Counted from the first letter of the stretch, positions 19,526-29,313 are shown. The stretch: DNA of 64,000 bases from Rhizobium bangladeshense (GCF_001662075.1 NZ_LYPL01000004.1:248001-312000); one strand, 5' to 3'. Made by a program: numbers and translations. Notes: generated from the letters alone by a model not told the origin.

Positions 19526-21352
19526 ATGTGTGGGATTGTTGGCATCGTCGGGAGGCACCCGGTGTCGCAGCGACTGCTCGACGCGCTAAAGCGCCTGGAG
19601 TACCGCGGATATGACTCCGCTGGCGTTGCCACGATCTCTGAGGGCAGTTTGGAGCGCTGCCGTGCGCAGGGCAAGCTCGTCAATCTTGAAATGAGGCTGG
19701 AGCAACAGCCCCTGAACGGAATGATCGGCATTGGCCACACCCGCTGGGCTACTCATGGGGCGCCGACAGAACGAAACGCTCACCCCCATATTGTCGACGG
19801 TATTGCTGTTGTTCATAATGGTATCATCGAAAACTTCGCGGAGCTGAAGGCCGAACTGGAGGCGACTGGTGCGGATTTCGCGACGAGCACCGATAGCGAG
19901 GTCGTCGCGCATCTCCTCGCAAAATCCTGTCGCGAGGGTATGAATGGCCAAGAGGCTATGCATGCGATGCTGAAGCGTCTGAAGGGGGCCTTCAGCCTTG
20001 CGGTACTTTTCCAAGATGACCCATCCATTATCATGGCGGCGCGCAATGGACCTCCGCTGGTGATTGGTCATGGCGATGGGGAAATGTTTCTTGGCTCCGA
20101 CCCTATTACGCTTGCTCCCTTGACCAACGAAGTTACCTACCTGGTCGACGGCGACTGGGCCGTGATCGAGAAAACAGACTTCAGGATCTTCGACAGTGAG
20201 GGCAATGTCGTCACACGCCCTCGACACACCTCGATGGCTTCAGCCGACCGAGTGACCAAGGGTGATTATGACCACTTCATGCAGAAGGAGATCTACGAAC
20301 AACCCGAGGTCATAGCCGGTGCTCTTGCCCGCTACATCGATATTGCTGGCCTTCGGGCAGTCCCAGTATCAAGGGGAATGGATTTTGCAAACGTCAGTAG
20401 CCTCGTGATCTCCGCATGCGGCACCGCCTATCTGGCAGGCCTGATCGGCAAGTACTGGTTTGAACGCTACGCACGCCTTTCAGTAGAAATCGATGTCGCT
20501 TCAGAGTTCCGCTATCGCGATACCCCCCTGTCTCCGCATATGGCGGCGCTTTTCATCTCGCAGTCCGGTGAAACCGCCGACACGCTAGCATCAATGCGAT
20601 ATTGCAAGGCACACGGCCTGAAGGTCGGCGCCGTCGTCAATACAAGCGAATCGACCATTGCCCGAGAAGCCGATGTCATCTTCCCGATCCTTGCAGGTCC
20701 TGAAATCGGGGTCGCCTCGACCAAGGCGTTCACTTGCCAGCTCGCAGTTCTTGCTGCTCTGGCGATCAGTGCAGGCAAGGCGCGCGGTACTATCACCGAG
20801 GACGAGGAGCGGCAACTGGTCATGAGTTTGATTGAACTGCCGCGCATCATGAGGCGGGTGCTGCGGAACATTCGGCCAAAGATTGAACTCCTGTCGAAGG
20901 AACTTTCGGGATACTCTCATGCGCTCTTTCTTGGCCGCGGCACTAGTTTCCCTTTGGCGATGGAAGGCGCGCTAAAGCTCAAGGAAATTTCTTATATCCA
21001 CGCTGAAGGCTATGCCGCCGGCGAACTGAAACACGGCCCGATCGCGCTTGTCGATAAAAGAATGCCCGTCATCATTATCGCGCCACATGATCGATTCTTC
21101 GACAAGACCGTCTCCAACATGCAGGAGGTCGCCGCACGCGGCGGTCGCGTCATTTTTCTCACCGATGAGAGCGGAGCTGCGCGTTCGAAGCTCGCTACCA
21201 TTCACACGCTCGTGCTGCCGGACGTCGAGGAAATAATCGCCCCCATCATCTTTTCTCTACCTCTACAGCTGCTTGCCTACTACGTGGCGGTCACCAAAGG
21301 AACCGATGTCGACCAGCCGCGCAATCTCGCAAAATCGGTCACTGTCGAATAA
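19526..21352 (+). CDS. nodM: NodM, glucosamine-6-phosphate synthase
   Basis: NodM is a symbiosis-specific copy of GlmS that makes glucosamine-6-phosphate from fructose-6-phosphate and glutamine, raising precursor supply for Nod factor. The mature start CGIVGIVG with the nucleophilic Cys follows the ATG at 19526, the glutaminase domain covers about residues 1-240, and two SIS domains follow (SACGTAYLAGL, ISQSGETADTLA). The C-terminus DQPRNLAKSVTVE is complete. Length is 608 residues; the frame before 19526 is not conserved. Confidence 0.96.
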   Translation: MCGIVGIVGRHPVSQRLLDALKRLEYRGYDSAGVATISEGSLERCRAQGKLVNLEMRLEQQPLNGMIGIGHTRWATHGAPTERNAHPHIVDGIAVVHNGIIENFAELKAELEATGADFATSTDSEVVAHLLAKSCREGMNGQEAMHAMLKRLKGAFSLAVLFQDDPSIIMAARNGPPLVIGHGDGEMFLGSDPITLAPLTNEVTYLVDGDWAVIEKTDFRIFDSEGNVVTRPRHTSMASADRVTKGDYDHFMQKEIYEQPEVIAGALARYIDIAGLRAVPVSRGMDFANVSSLVISACGTAYLAGLIGKYWFERYARLSVEIDVASEFRYRDTPLSPHMAALFISQSGETADTLASMRYCKAHGLKVGAVVNTSESTIAREADVIFPILAGPEIGVASTKAFTCQLAVLAALAISAGKARGTITEDEERQLVMSLIELPRIMRRVLRNIRPKIELLSKELSGYSHALFLGRGTSFPLAMEGALKLKEISYIHAEGYAAGELKHGPIALVDKRMPVIIIAPHDRFFDKTVSNMQEVAARGGRVIFLTDESGAARSKLATIHTLVLPDVEEIIAPIIFSLPLQLLAYYVAVTKGTDVDQPRNLAKSVTVE

Positions 21353-21431
21353 TTGCATAGCTCCTGGAGCTAGCACGATGTCGGGCAAATACCGAAACCT
21401 TCCCATTGAAATTTAGAATAAGTGAGGTCGT

Positions 21432-21923
21432 ATGAATGAAATTTCGCTCGCGGATGTGTCTGGGCGAGTTGGCCAGGAAGTTGGAAGATCCGAGTGGATC
21501 ATGATCGATCAATCAACAGTCGATCTCTTCGCGGATGCGACGCATGACCATCAGTTCATTCATGTGAACCCCGAACGCGCTGCGGCGGAAAGCCCGTTCG
21601 GCGGAACGATCGCTCATGGTTTCCTGACACTCTCGCTGTTGTCGGTGATGAATTTCAGCGGAATGCCAAAAATTCGCGAGCAGTCAATGGGCCTCAACTA
21701 CGGCTTCGACAACGTGCGCTTCATGTCGCCCGTTAAGACTGGCAGCCGCGTACGCGGCCGCTTCGTATTGTCTGACTGCCGTTTTCGGGGCTCAAGCATG
21801 CTGGTGACGACCTACGAGGTGACGGTCGAGATCGAAAACGAGAACCGGCCCGCACTCACTGCCAATTGGATCACGATTGTCCAGTTTGATCCAAAAGATC
21901 GGCCAAAGGCGTCTCATAGTTGA
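21432..21923 (+). CDS. nodN: NodN, MaoC-like dehydratase family
   Basis: NodN is a nodulation protein of the MaoC/hot-dog dehydratase family, of unproven role in Nod-factor production. The 163-residue sequence has the hydratase-like signature DATHDHQFIHVNPERA and FGGTIAHGFLTLSLLS. It follows nodM by 79 bases and should be on the nodMN transcript. Confidence 0.94.
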   Translation: MNEISLADVSGRVGQEVGRSEWIMIDQSTVDLFADATHDHQFIHVNPERAAAESPFGGTIAHGFLTLSLLSVMNFSGMPKIREQSMGLNYGFDNVRFMSPVKTGSRVRGRFVLSDCRFRGSSMLVTTYEVTVEIENENRPALTANWITIVQFDPKDRPKASHS

Positions 21924-22209
21924 TCCAAGTTATAGGTAGTACCCATTGATGTTGTTGACCAACGAGGGCAAACGATCTGACGGGGGATGCCAATGCCGCT
22001 CGGGTTTTTATCCGCAGGCGGCATTGGGGCGAAATCAGTCACCACGGCGCAAACCGCTCTCTCCCTCGACGACAGGCCGTCTGATCCTCGAGAAGCGGCA
22101 ACTGCACCGTCTTGGCTGCAGACAACTAAGCCGTCCACCGCCACACCTGAGTTCTGTTCGCAATACAACGCCGAAAGGTTGCGCGGCATCTGCCGGCTAA
22201 TGGACATTC

Positions 22210-23313
22210 ATGGGACCATCCAATGAACACTCATCCGGCCACCGGAACAACTTTGACCTGTTAAGGCTCTTTGCCGCCTGCCAAGTGATGTTCAGCCACG
22301 CGTGGAATTGGCTTCACCTGGGCGATTCTTTGAACGGCACAGCGGCCTTCAATCTGTTGTTTTCGACACCGGGTGTTGCGATCTTCTTTGTAATCAGCGG
22401 CTTTCTAGTAACAGATTCTTATATTCGCTCATCGTCTGCGGCCTCCTTTTTTGTTAAGCGGTCGCTCCGGATCTTTCCTGCACTGTTCGTCAACATCGCC
22501 ATGATGGAACTTGCCCTGCTGGCAACTGGGGGATTAAATGTCACTGGCATCTTGCAGTATCTGTCTTACTTCACGGTATACATCCTGACCGCTGCACGAA
22601 TCTGGGCCGTCTACTTCACCTACGAGCCCTACACGATGAGCGGCTTTTACGGCGTCTCTGACCCAAGTGGGGTGCTGTGGACGCTGACGGTGGAACTGAC
22701 ATTCTACCTCACCCTGCCAACGCTGCTGGAATTTTGGCGGCGGTGGAAACGAGCAGGGGCGCTAGTCGTTGCCGTCGCCGCTCTCGGGTCTTGGGTCATG
22801 GCGCAGCACTTCAACATAACTGATAGGTACAATCCGTTCCTGTCGGTGACAGTAGGCCCGACTTTCTGGATTTTTTCGATGGGAGTTCTTGCTCGGCTTT
22901 ACTGGCATCGCGTAAGCAGGATCTTTGCGGGGAAGCTCTTGTGGTGGCTGGCAACTCATCTCGCAATAACGTCGTGGGTAGCAGGGACGTCCGCTGCATT
23001 CATCTCTATCAACAATGCGGCGCCTGTCGATGCATTCCGAATCGCTATTCTTGCCGGTCTAGTCCTGTCGGCAGCGTACTCATTTCCGCGCCCTAACCTT
23101 TTGCGCGGGCAGGATCTTTCTTACGGGATCTACCTCTACCATATGCTCGTCATGCAAACGCTGATCGGCATCGGATGGGTCGGGCACTGGTGGCTTTGGA
23201 TCGTCGAGCCCGTCGGGACCGTGGCATTAGCCGCTCTATCATGGGCGCTGATTGAAAAGCCGGCCATGAAGCTTCGCACATCGTTAGTCGCCAGAAGGCT
23301 TTCGGTCGCTTAA
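22210..23313 (+). CDS. nodX: NodX, Nod-factor O-acetyltransferase (acyltransferase 3)
   Basis: A 367-residue integral membrane acyltransferase of the acyltransferase 3 family with about ten hydrophobic segments and the N-terminal signature NNFDLLRLFAACQVMFSHAW (catalytic His near residue 30). NodX acetylates the reducing-end sugar of Nod factor in some pea strains, and clover strains carry nodX behind nodMN. No nod box is seen in the 286 bases after nodN, so it probably depends on the nodM promoter. The ribosome site is weak. The exact acetylation site in this strain cannot be read from sequence. Confidence 0.85.
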   Translation: MGPSNEHSSGHRNNFDLLRLFAACQVMFSHAWNWLHLGDSLNGTAAFNLLFSTPGVAIFFVISGFLVTDSYIRSSSAASFFVKRSLRIFPALFVNIAMMELALLATGGLNVTGILQYLSYFTVYILTAARIWAVYFTYEPYTMSGFYGVSDPSGVLWTLTVELTFYLTLPTLLEFWRRWKRAGALVVAVAALGSWVMAQHFNITDRYNPFLSVTVGPTFWIFSMGVLARLYWHRVSRIFAGKLLWWLATHLAITSWVAGTSAAFISINNAAPVDAFRIAILAGLVLSAAYSFPRPNLLRGQDLSYGIYLYHMLVMQTLIGIGWVGHWWLWIVEPVGTVALAALSWALIEKPAMKLRTSLVARRLSVA

Positions 23314-23376
23314 ACGGAACGCTCCCGTAAAAGATCGGAACTCAATCGAAGCTGCCACACTGGACGCGCCCAGGTC

Positions 23377-23490
23377 GGGAAAATCGTCGTTCGTCCATGC
23401 GATTGGGCTGATAGCAATTTGACGGTCATTCGACTGTTCTTCATACCGATTTCCGGGCCGGGCTATTCCCGCTGAGTTGGTCGTAAGGGC
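23377..23490 (-). pseudogene. relic of a mocC/iolE-like 5' end and leader
   Basis: On the minus strand the ATG at 23429 begins a copy of the first 20 or so codons of an IolE/MocC-type gene. With one missing base restored it reads AISPIAWTNDDFPDLGA, against AINPITWTNDDVPYLGG in mocC. Upstream leader DNA also matches that of mocC (CGACTGTTC, ATTTCCGGG, GTCGTAAGG blocks). The rest of the gene is absent. It differs enough from mocC to be an old or paralogous copy. Confidence 0.72.
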
Positions 23491-23712
23491 GATGGAAGAT
23501 CAGTTCGCCAGCCGTAAGCTTCAGACGCACCGAGTTGGTGGGGGTTCCCAGATCGGAACCTGGAGTCATGTTGCATGAGACCATCAGCGGATATGTTCAA
23601 GGCACCGGCTCCTGTCATTATCTTTGGTTCTGGAGGCTCGCCCGACGAAATGTTTACGATCGAGTCGCAAAGGATCCAAGCATTGCCGCAACGGCGGCTT
23701 TTTCCACCGTGA
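23491..23712. other. gene-free stretch downstream of the mos-type operon
   Basis: Between the relic and the cytochrome gene I see only short frames without motifs and no clear terminator. Confidence 0.5.
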
Positions 23713-24099
23713 TCACAACGACCCCTTCATTCCGCTGCCGAGGTATTCAACCAAGCACGTGATCAGTTGATCGCTCAACTTCCCCTGAAATGAGGGCATG
23801 CCTATTCCCGACTCACGCCCGGCCGAGCCTTCCTTGAGCTTTCTGGTCAATGTTTCCACGTCGAGGTTAAGGGCACGGTCCCCAGCAAGCGGAGGGATGG
23901 CTGCCTTAACACCTTCACCATGGGTGCCGTGGCAAGTCGAACAATTTAGCTCGTAGAGCAGTTCAGCCTCTGCGATCGGGCAGGAACTTTCATGCGTCGT
24001 TGCGCCGGCACCAACAACGATCGGCGGGCTGCAGGCCCGATAGTCCGCATGCCCGAGGGTAGCGACAAGGAGCAGAGCAGTGCTATAGAATTTTGCCAT
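23713..24099 (-). CDS. cytochrome c, dehydrogenase electron acceptor
   Basis: A 128-residue c-type cytochrome with one haem site (CSTCH near residue 53), a likely axial Met in GIGMPSFQGKLSDQL, and a hydrophobic N-terminus suggesting export, although the signal sequence is not textbook. It starts three bases after the GMC dehydrogenase stop, so it most likely receives electrons from that enzyme in the periplasm. Gluconate-type dehydrogenases normally have a triple-haem cytochrome subunit; this one is single-haem. It is the last gene of the mosB operon. Confidence 0.85.
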   Translation of the reverse strand: MAKFYSTALLLVATLGHADYRACSPPIVVGAGATTHESSCPIAEAELLYELNCSTCHGTHGEGVKAAIPPLAGDRALNLDVETLTRKLKEGSAGRESGIGMPSFQGKLSDQLITCLVEYLGSGMKGSL

Positions 24100-24102
24100 T
24101 GG

Positions 24103-25878
24103 TCAGTTCCTTTCCAACGAGCCAGGTTTGCCGGCATAGTCATTTCTTATGGCGTGCGCGGCCCGCAACGCTAGCGCACCGACGGTCCCTGTCGGGTTGT
24201 AACCGGCGTTGTTAGGAAATGCCGATGCGCCTACGATGAAAACGTTATGGCAGTCCCAACTCCGCAAACTGGAATTTACCGCCGAAGTTGTCCGATCTAA
24301 TCCCATCACAGCGCCACCTGTCGTATGGTTTGACGCGCCAATGGCGGTGGTGAACGGTTTGTCGGCGAAGTTGAATGCTGAGAGATGCGAGGCCCCCATT
24401 CGCTTGCCGATTTCCATCGTCCGGCTCACGATGAACCTTGCCATTGCGCGGTCATTTCGCGCGTAGTCGTAAGTCACGCGCAACAGCGGAATTCCAATCG
24501 GGTCCTTGTAGGTTGGGTCGAGATCGAGGTATCCGCGCTTGGTTGGCATTGAAGTCCCTTGGTTGAACACTACGCCATAGTTCTGGTAGTATTTGGAATA
24601 CCCTCTCTTGAAGCTTGAGCCCCATCGTGGGACTCCCGGAGGCAGCTTGTCGGCGTTGGCAATCGGTGGGCCTTCGCGCGAAAGGGCCAGGATTCCCGCA
24701 CCGCCGATGAAATCGAGCGACGAATGGTCAAAATTGTCGCCGTTGTAATTGTCGATCTGAGAGCCCAGGCCACCCGCCCCAATGAATGGATTAATGTGAT
24801 CATCCTCAAACCAGAGATCGACGCCAGATATGGTCTGAAAGCTGAAGTTGCGCCCGATGACACCCTCATTCGTGATCGGATCATACGGCCTTCCTATTCC
24901 CGACAGAAGCGATAAGCGAACGTTATCCAGCTGGGATGCTGTAAGACAAACGATATCTGCCGGTTGGAAAATTTCGTTACCATGCTCGTCAATATAGGTC
25001 ACGCCGCGTGCGGACTTCCCGTCGGCAGTTTTGTCGACGTGCGTGACGCGGGCCTCGGAGATCAGCTTGAAATTCTGCCTTTTATTCAGAGCGGGATAAA
25101 CACACCTCTGCGGGCTTGCCTTGGAATAATTGCCGCATCCGTAGTACTGACAAAAGCCACAATAACTACACGGTGCCATCGTCGCGCCCAGTGGATTCGT
25201 ATAGGCCTTCGAAGCACTCGCACAAGGAATGGTAAAAGGGTCATAGCCCATTGCCGATGTCGCTTCATTGAAGATCTCCATCATCCGGAGGGTCTTCAGT
25301 TTGGGCGTCGGATAGTCCCGCGATCGCGGGCCTTCGAAGGGATTGCCCTTGCCCGTGAGGGTCCCCCCGAGATTTCCTGCCTGACCCGCCACGCCTGCTA
25401 TCTGCTCCCATCGATCGTAATCGGACTCCAGTTCGTCGTAGGTGATGCCCCAGTCCTGCAACTGCAATTCGCCGTCTTCAGCCCGAGCCTTGCCATATCG
25501 CTCGATTGTCTCACTACGAACTTGAAAGTCCCAGCGAGGAAAGCGCCAGGCCATCCCCGCCCACTGAAAGCCCTGGCCTCCGACACCCGCACCGAGCTCG
25601 ATTACGCCGAAATCTCGCTGCGGCACAGCCGTCTGGTCGAGTGTGTTGCGCATCGTCACAGTATTGTCGCGAGGCGGCGCGAGCAGTTTTTTACGCGATC
25701 TCCAGCGCAACTCGTCGGGATCAATGGTGATCGGCGTATGTGTCGACGAATCGCGCAAGGCACCGCGGTCAATGGCGACCACATTCATCTTCGCGCAAGA
25801 AAGTTCTTCCGCCATAAGCGATCCGGCCCAACCGAGGCCAACGATAACGACATCTGCTTTGGCGTTTTTAATGGACAT
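24103..25878 (-). CDS. GMC flavin dehydrogenase, large subunit (gluconate 2-dehydrogenase type)
   Basis: A 591-residue FAD enzyme of the glucose-methanol-choline family, closest in layout to the large subunit of gluconate/fructose dehydrogenases. FAD binds at VIVGLGWAGSLMAEE. A cysteine cluster PCSYCGFCQYYGC matches the iron-sulfur motif of these complexes, and the catalytic end has HTTGGAVMG and NNAGYNPTGTVGALA. It has no signal peptide of its own and would be exported with the small subunit, whose gene overlaps it by 11 bases. The substrate is not readable. Lying behind mosB, a polyol such as an inositol is plausible, but that is inference. Confidence 0.9.
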   Translation of the reverse strand: MSIKNAKADVVIVGLGWAGSLMAEELSCAKMNVVAIDRGALRDSSTHTPITIDPDELRWRSRKKLLAPPRDNTVTMRNTLDQTAVPQRDFGVIELGAGVGGQGFQWAGMAWRFPRWDFQVRSETIERYGKARAEDGELQLQDWGITYDELESDYDRWEQIAGVAGQAGNLGGTLTGKGNPFEGPRSRDYPTPKLKTLRMMEIFNEATSAMGYDPFTIPCASASKAYTNPLGATMAPCSYCGFCQYYGCGNYSKASPQRCVYPALNKRQNFKLISEARVTHVDKTADGKSARGVTYIDEHGNEIFQPADIVCLTASQLDNVRLSLLSGIGRPYDPITNEGVIGRNFSFQTISGVDLWFEDDHINPFIGAGGLGSQIDNYNGDNFDHSSLDFIGGAGILALSREGPPIANADKLPPGVPRWGSSFKRGYSKYYQNYGVVFNQGTSMPTKRGYLDLDPTYKDPIGIPLLRVTYDYARNDRAMARFIVSRTMEIGKRMGASHLSAFNFADKPFTTAIGASNHTTGGAVMGLDRTTSAVNSSLRSWDCHNVFIVGASAFPNNAGYNPTGTVGALALRAAHAIRNDYAGKPGSLERN

Positions 25879-26662
25879 CTTGGTTCATCCTTGATGGGTT
25901 CCGGAAGCGGGGAAAGCACCAATCCTTTGAAACAAGGCTAATGGGAAGTAGATCGAGCTCCTCTCCTGTCCGGTCGGCGTGAGCCCTGTAATCGTATCGG
26001 GCGCCGGGGAAGCCGATCATCTTCCAGCCCGCCATATCTTTGTTCCCGCCATAACAGGGATCGGCGAAATAGCCCTCCCGGACATTCATCAACATCAGTT
26101 CAAAAAACGCTTTCGTGTTGAAGTTTTCGTCCAGTTTGATGATGCCCTGCTCCATGCCAACGAGGATTTGATCCTGACGGTTCGACGGCAGTTTGGCGAA
26201 AGGCACGCCGTCCGTTATTAGAGCGTACGCGTTGAGCGCTTTTAACCCGCGGTGATATCGCGCACGCGGTGTTGAAATAAATTGGGCCCTCTGAAGCATT
26301 TGCTCTTCATGAGCCTGCTCAGGCTCCTGTCGATAGAGCGTCGAACCTTCTCCGTAAGCATCGGCAAGCTGTGCATCGAGGAAATCAACACAGCCGGCAT
26401 TTGATGCTGAGGGGCCGGGTCCATCCTCCGGAATGAGGCGGTCGAATACGGCCGTTATAGTCGCCTCCTCGTCTTCCGTCAGAACCTTGCGAGAGCTTCC
26501 CCGCTCAATCATCTTTGGGAGGGTATTTCTATTGGCATCATTGGACGTGGGGTAAAGGCCAACCTCCTTGCCATAGGAGGCCCTCGAGGCATTCACACCA
26601 ACGGCAAAAAGCGCCCCGAGGAAAGATAGCAGTTCTCGTCTCTTCATTCTGAGGGTTCCCAT
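25868..26662 (-). CDS. dehydrogenase small subunit, gluconate 2-dehydrogenase subunit 3 type, Tat signal
   Basis: A 264-residue small subunit. The N-terminus MKRRELLSFLGALFAVGVNA is a twin-arginine-type export signal, and the body has the family pattern DRLIPEDGPGPSASNAGCVDFLD and later EGYFADPCYGGNKDMAGW. It should chaperone and export the flavin subunit. Start 26662 has AGAGGA upstream; 26647 is an alternative. The gene lies 27 bases after the MFS gene. Confidence 0.88.
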   Translation of the reverse strand: MGTLRMKRRELLSFLGALFAVGVNASRASYGKEVGLYPTSNDANRNTLPKMIERGSSRKVLTEDEEATITAVFDRLIPEDGPGPSASNAGCVDFLDAQLADAYGEGSTLYRQEPEQAHEEQMLQRAQFISTPRARYHRGLKALNAYALITDGVPFAKLPSNRQDQILVGMEQGIIKLDENFNTKAFFELMLMNVREGYFADPCYGGNKDMAGWKMIGFPGARYDYRAHADRTGEELDLLPISLVSKDWCFPRFRNPSRMNQDVH

Positions 26663-26689
26663 GGAAGTAAATCCTCTTTCAGAGCGGGC

Positions 26690-27871
26690 TCACGAGAAAT
26701 CTCTTTGAGCTGGTGGGCATTTGCGCCCTCGAAATAAACCCGCCGCACAGATCAGCGTCACTCCGACCGCAGCGACGAGTAGCAAAGCTCGATCGAGTCC
26801 TAAGGCTTCGGCCGTAGCGCCAACGAGGGGTGGACCAGCGACAAATCCCGAATAACCACAGACAGAAACAAAAGCGGTGCCGATGCTGCCTGACACATTT
26901 TCCATCTGACCCGCATTGCAGAAGATGATGGGCACAAGATTTGCCATGGCTAAGCCAAGCAAGCCGAAACCAAGGAGCTTCGCCGCCAGATTCGGGCTGA
27001 ACAAGGCAATTGCCATGCTCGCTGACATAAGGCTGCCACCGATTGCGATCATGGCGCGGTCCCCAATGACAGCTGCAACGCGGCCTCCCAAGATCCGGCC
27101 GGCGATCATAAAGATCGCAAAAGCCGAGTAGCCTAGGATTGCGGTCGGATGCGATACCGACAAAGACTCGAGATAGAGCGTGCTCCAATCAGCGATTATG
27201 CCGTCGGTCATCATTGTAAGGAACGAAAGAATTCCGAACATAAGGAGCCTGCCGTTGCACAATTCTCCTTTCGTGGGCCTGTTCTTGCGCCGATCGCTTG
27301 TATCAGCGTCCACAGCAAGGTGTGGAAACAAGCGCCAAGAACTCACGAGCGTAACTCCCAGCAAGGCATAGGCCAGGGTAGCCGGTGGATATTTCTGACC
27401 AATACACCAGAACGAAAGAGCTGCGCCTGCAAGGGAACCGATGCTGGAAAAGGCGTGCAGCAGCGACATGACGCTGCCCGATCCCCTCGCGCCGAGCAGC
27501 CTGCCCTGGTCATTCATCGACACGTCCATCGAGCCGTTGGCGGCGCCCAGTAGGCTGACGCTGACCAAAAGGACCAAATGGTTCTGGGCGGCAAACGCCA
27601 GGCATAAGGCGATCGGGAAGAGCAGACAGGACAGGATCGAGATCCCACGGCTGCCGAAAATGTGTACGAGATAACCTGTGAGCGACATAATGGAGACAGC
27701 CGCTACTCCCATTGTCAGCAACACGACGCTAAGCTGCCAATGCGAGAGATGGAACGCATGTGCAATAACCGGTATGTTGACCGCCCACGTCCCAAATACG
27801 ATGCCGTTTGTGAAGAATAGGGAAGCCACTGCCATCTTACGCTTACGCGAAATAGTTTCAGGGGTGTACAT
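26690..27871 (-). CDS. mosC: MosC-like MFS transporter
   Basis: A major facilitator protein with about 12 hydrophobic segments, 393 residues from the ATG at 27871 (MYTPETISRKRKMAVASLF). The longer frame to 28033 runs into mosB and is not used. Rhizopine synthesis loci carry mosC, an MFS protein, next to mosB; position and type match. It probably moves the inosamine product or precursor across the inner membrane; direction and substrate are inferred. Confidence 0.78.
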   Translation of the reverse strand: MYTPETISRKRKMAVASLFFTNGIVFGTWAVNIPVIAHAFHLSHWQLSVVLLTMGVAAVSIMSLTGYLVHIFGSRGISILSCLLFPIALCLAFAAQNHLVLLVSVSLLGAANGSMDVSMNDQGRLLGARGSGSVMSLLHAFSSIGSLAGAALSFWCIGQKYPPATLAYALLGVTLVSSWRLFPHLAVDADTSDRRKNRPTKGELCNGRLLMFGILSFLTMMTDGIIADWSTLYLESLSVSHPTAILGYSAFAIFMIAGRILGGRVAAVIGDRAMIAIGGSLMSASMAIALFSPNLAAKLLGFGLLGLAMANLVPIIFCNAGQMENVSGSIGTAFVSVCGYSGFVAGPPLVGATAEALGLDRALLLVAAVGVTLICAAGLFRGRKCPPAQRDFS

Positions 27872-27950
27872 TCGAGGTCCCACTTTCGATGTGAAGATGA
27901 CCAGGATGCACCTGGCCATCGGGCTTGGATGGTGTCGAAGGATCGCGTGC

Positions 27951-29207
27951 TCATGCCAGGGCGGAGAAGTGATCGGTCCAGACCTGTCTAAGCTTCGACA
28001 CAAGTGACGCCATGGTTGCGGGTTCTTGGGCAATCAGCGGATACTTCTCATCGAACACGATGAAAGAGTTTTCGATTGCAAGGTGCCCCGCGGATTTCGT
28101 CCAATCGAACGTCCCCGCATATGGCCTGAAAACCTTCTGAAGCGGGAGGATCGGTGCGGTCCAAAGCGTGCTAGCGATCCCCCTCTTGGCAAGACTGTTG
28201 CGCAGGCCTTGCCTGAGGTCCGCCATCGGCATTCCGTAATGATCGACTGCCTCGTAGCCGATCCCGACGCGTATCTTATGCCAGACATGCGTTTGATGGG
28301 GGGCGGGCTGGGTAATCTGGAGAAAGGGAATCTGTGCCGCAGTCGCAAGCAAAGGCGCCATTGCCGCCTGCAGACTCTCGATCCGCGGCTGGAGGTGCTC
28401 AAGTTGATCCTTCACTAATGCAGCCGAAAGCGGGTTCAGTCGATACATGCCGCCGATCTGCTCGCACTCACGATAAACGGCATAGCCATCACGCTGCCCT
28501 TCCTCGAAGCGGTAGTTTTGCTTCGGCGTGGGAAGACCGAAGTTGCAGATGTTGCGCGCCTGCTGGGCAAGGACAGGATCCCTCGTCACCAGAAAGCCGC
28601 CATCTCCGGCTGAGAAGTGCTTGCTCTTTTGCATGCTGAAGCAGCCCATGTCGGAGAGGAGCCCGACCTGCCTGTTCTTGTAGAGCGCGCCGTGGGCTTG
28701 GGCGCAGTCCTCGATGACGGGAACACCCCTTGATCGCGCAATGTCCATGATCGGATCCATGTCGCAGCTCATCCCATGAATATGCACGGCGATCACCGCC
28801 TTGACGTCGGGTGCCATCGCTTTTGTCAATGCCTCGGGGTCGATGTTGTAAGAGTTGCGGTCAATGTCCACGAAGCGAGGGGTAGCGCCGATTAGCAACG
28901 GCGCCATTGCGGTTGCGCCCCAAGTATAAGAAGGCACAAGAACAACATCGTGCGGCCTGATACCGAGAGCCAAAAGTGCAACCGTCAGCGCGTCAGTGCC
29001 GCTGCTTGTCGAGACGACGTGGCCTCCCCCGAACCAGTTCTCAGCGCGCCTTTCAAAAGCGTTTATGACGGCCAGACCCGAACCGGACAGCTCCCCCGAC
29101 GACATACAAGTGATGACGTCTTTGAAATTTTCACTCGTTAGAAGCGGCCACGCGTTGAGCGTTTGATTTGCGGTTCCTGGAGTAGAAGATGATTGATTGG
29201 CAGTCAT
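27951..29207 (-). CDS. mosB: MosB-like DegT/DnrJ aminotransferase (rhizopine synthesis)
   Basis: A 418-residue PLP aminotransferase of the DegT/DnrJ/EryC1 family, which includes inosose aminotransferases. Visible are SSGTDALTVALLAL, VLVPSYTWGATA, VIEDCAQAHGA and the PLP lysine region FSMQKSKHFSAGDGG. With the adjacent MFS gene, the NifA-type promoter and moc genes close by, it is best read as MosB, which would aminate scyllo-inosose to scyllo-inosamine. GAGG precedes the ATG. A generic amino-sugar aminotransferase is the alternative. Confidence 0.82.
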   Translation of the reverse strand: MTANQSSSTPGTANQTLNAWPLLTSENFKDVITCMSSGELSGSGLAVINAFERRAENWFGGGHVVSTSSGTDALTVALLALGIRPHDVVLVPSYTWGATAMAPLLIGATPRFVDIDRNSYNIDPEALTKAMAPDVKAVIAVHIHGMSCDMDPIMDIARSRGVPVIEDCAQAHGALYKNRQVGLLSDMGCFSMQKSKHFSAGDGGFLVTRDPVLAQQARNICNFGLPTPKQNYRFEEGQRDGYAVYRECEQIGGMYRLNPLSAALVKDQLEHLQPRIESLQAAMAPLLATAAQIPFLQITQPAPHQTHVWHKIRVGIGYEAVDHYGMPMADLRQGLRNSLAKRGIASTLWTAPILPLQKVFRPYAGTFDWTKSAGHLAIENSFIVFDEKYPLIAQEPATMASLVSKLRQVWTDHFSALA

Positions 29208-29313
29208 AGTTCTTTACCCTCGTTTGGCAGCCTGTGCACGCCACGGCGTTTAAAGTCGCCCGCATGACCGTGATCGCATGACAGCATTTCAGGCCTGTGG
29301 ACGGAGAAGGATT

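Noticed and set aside
21924..22209. A nod box or gene between nodN and nodX
   Set aside because: No nod box pattern is present, and the 79- to 97-codon frames there lack motifs.
24964..25941. A 325-codon plus-strand frame
   Set aside because: It is antisense to the GMC dehydrogenase gene, with no motif and no ribosome site.
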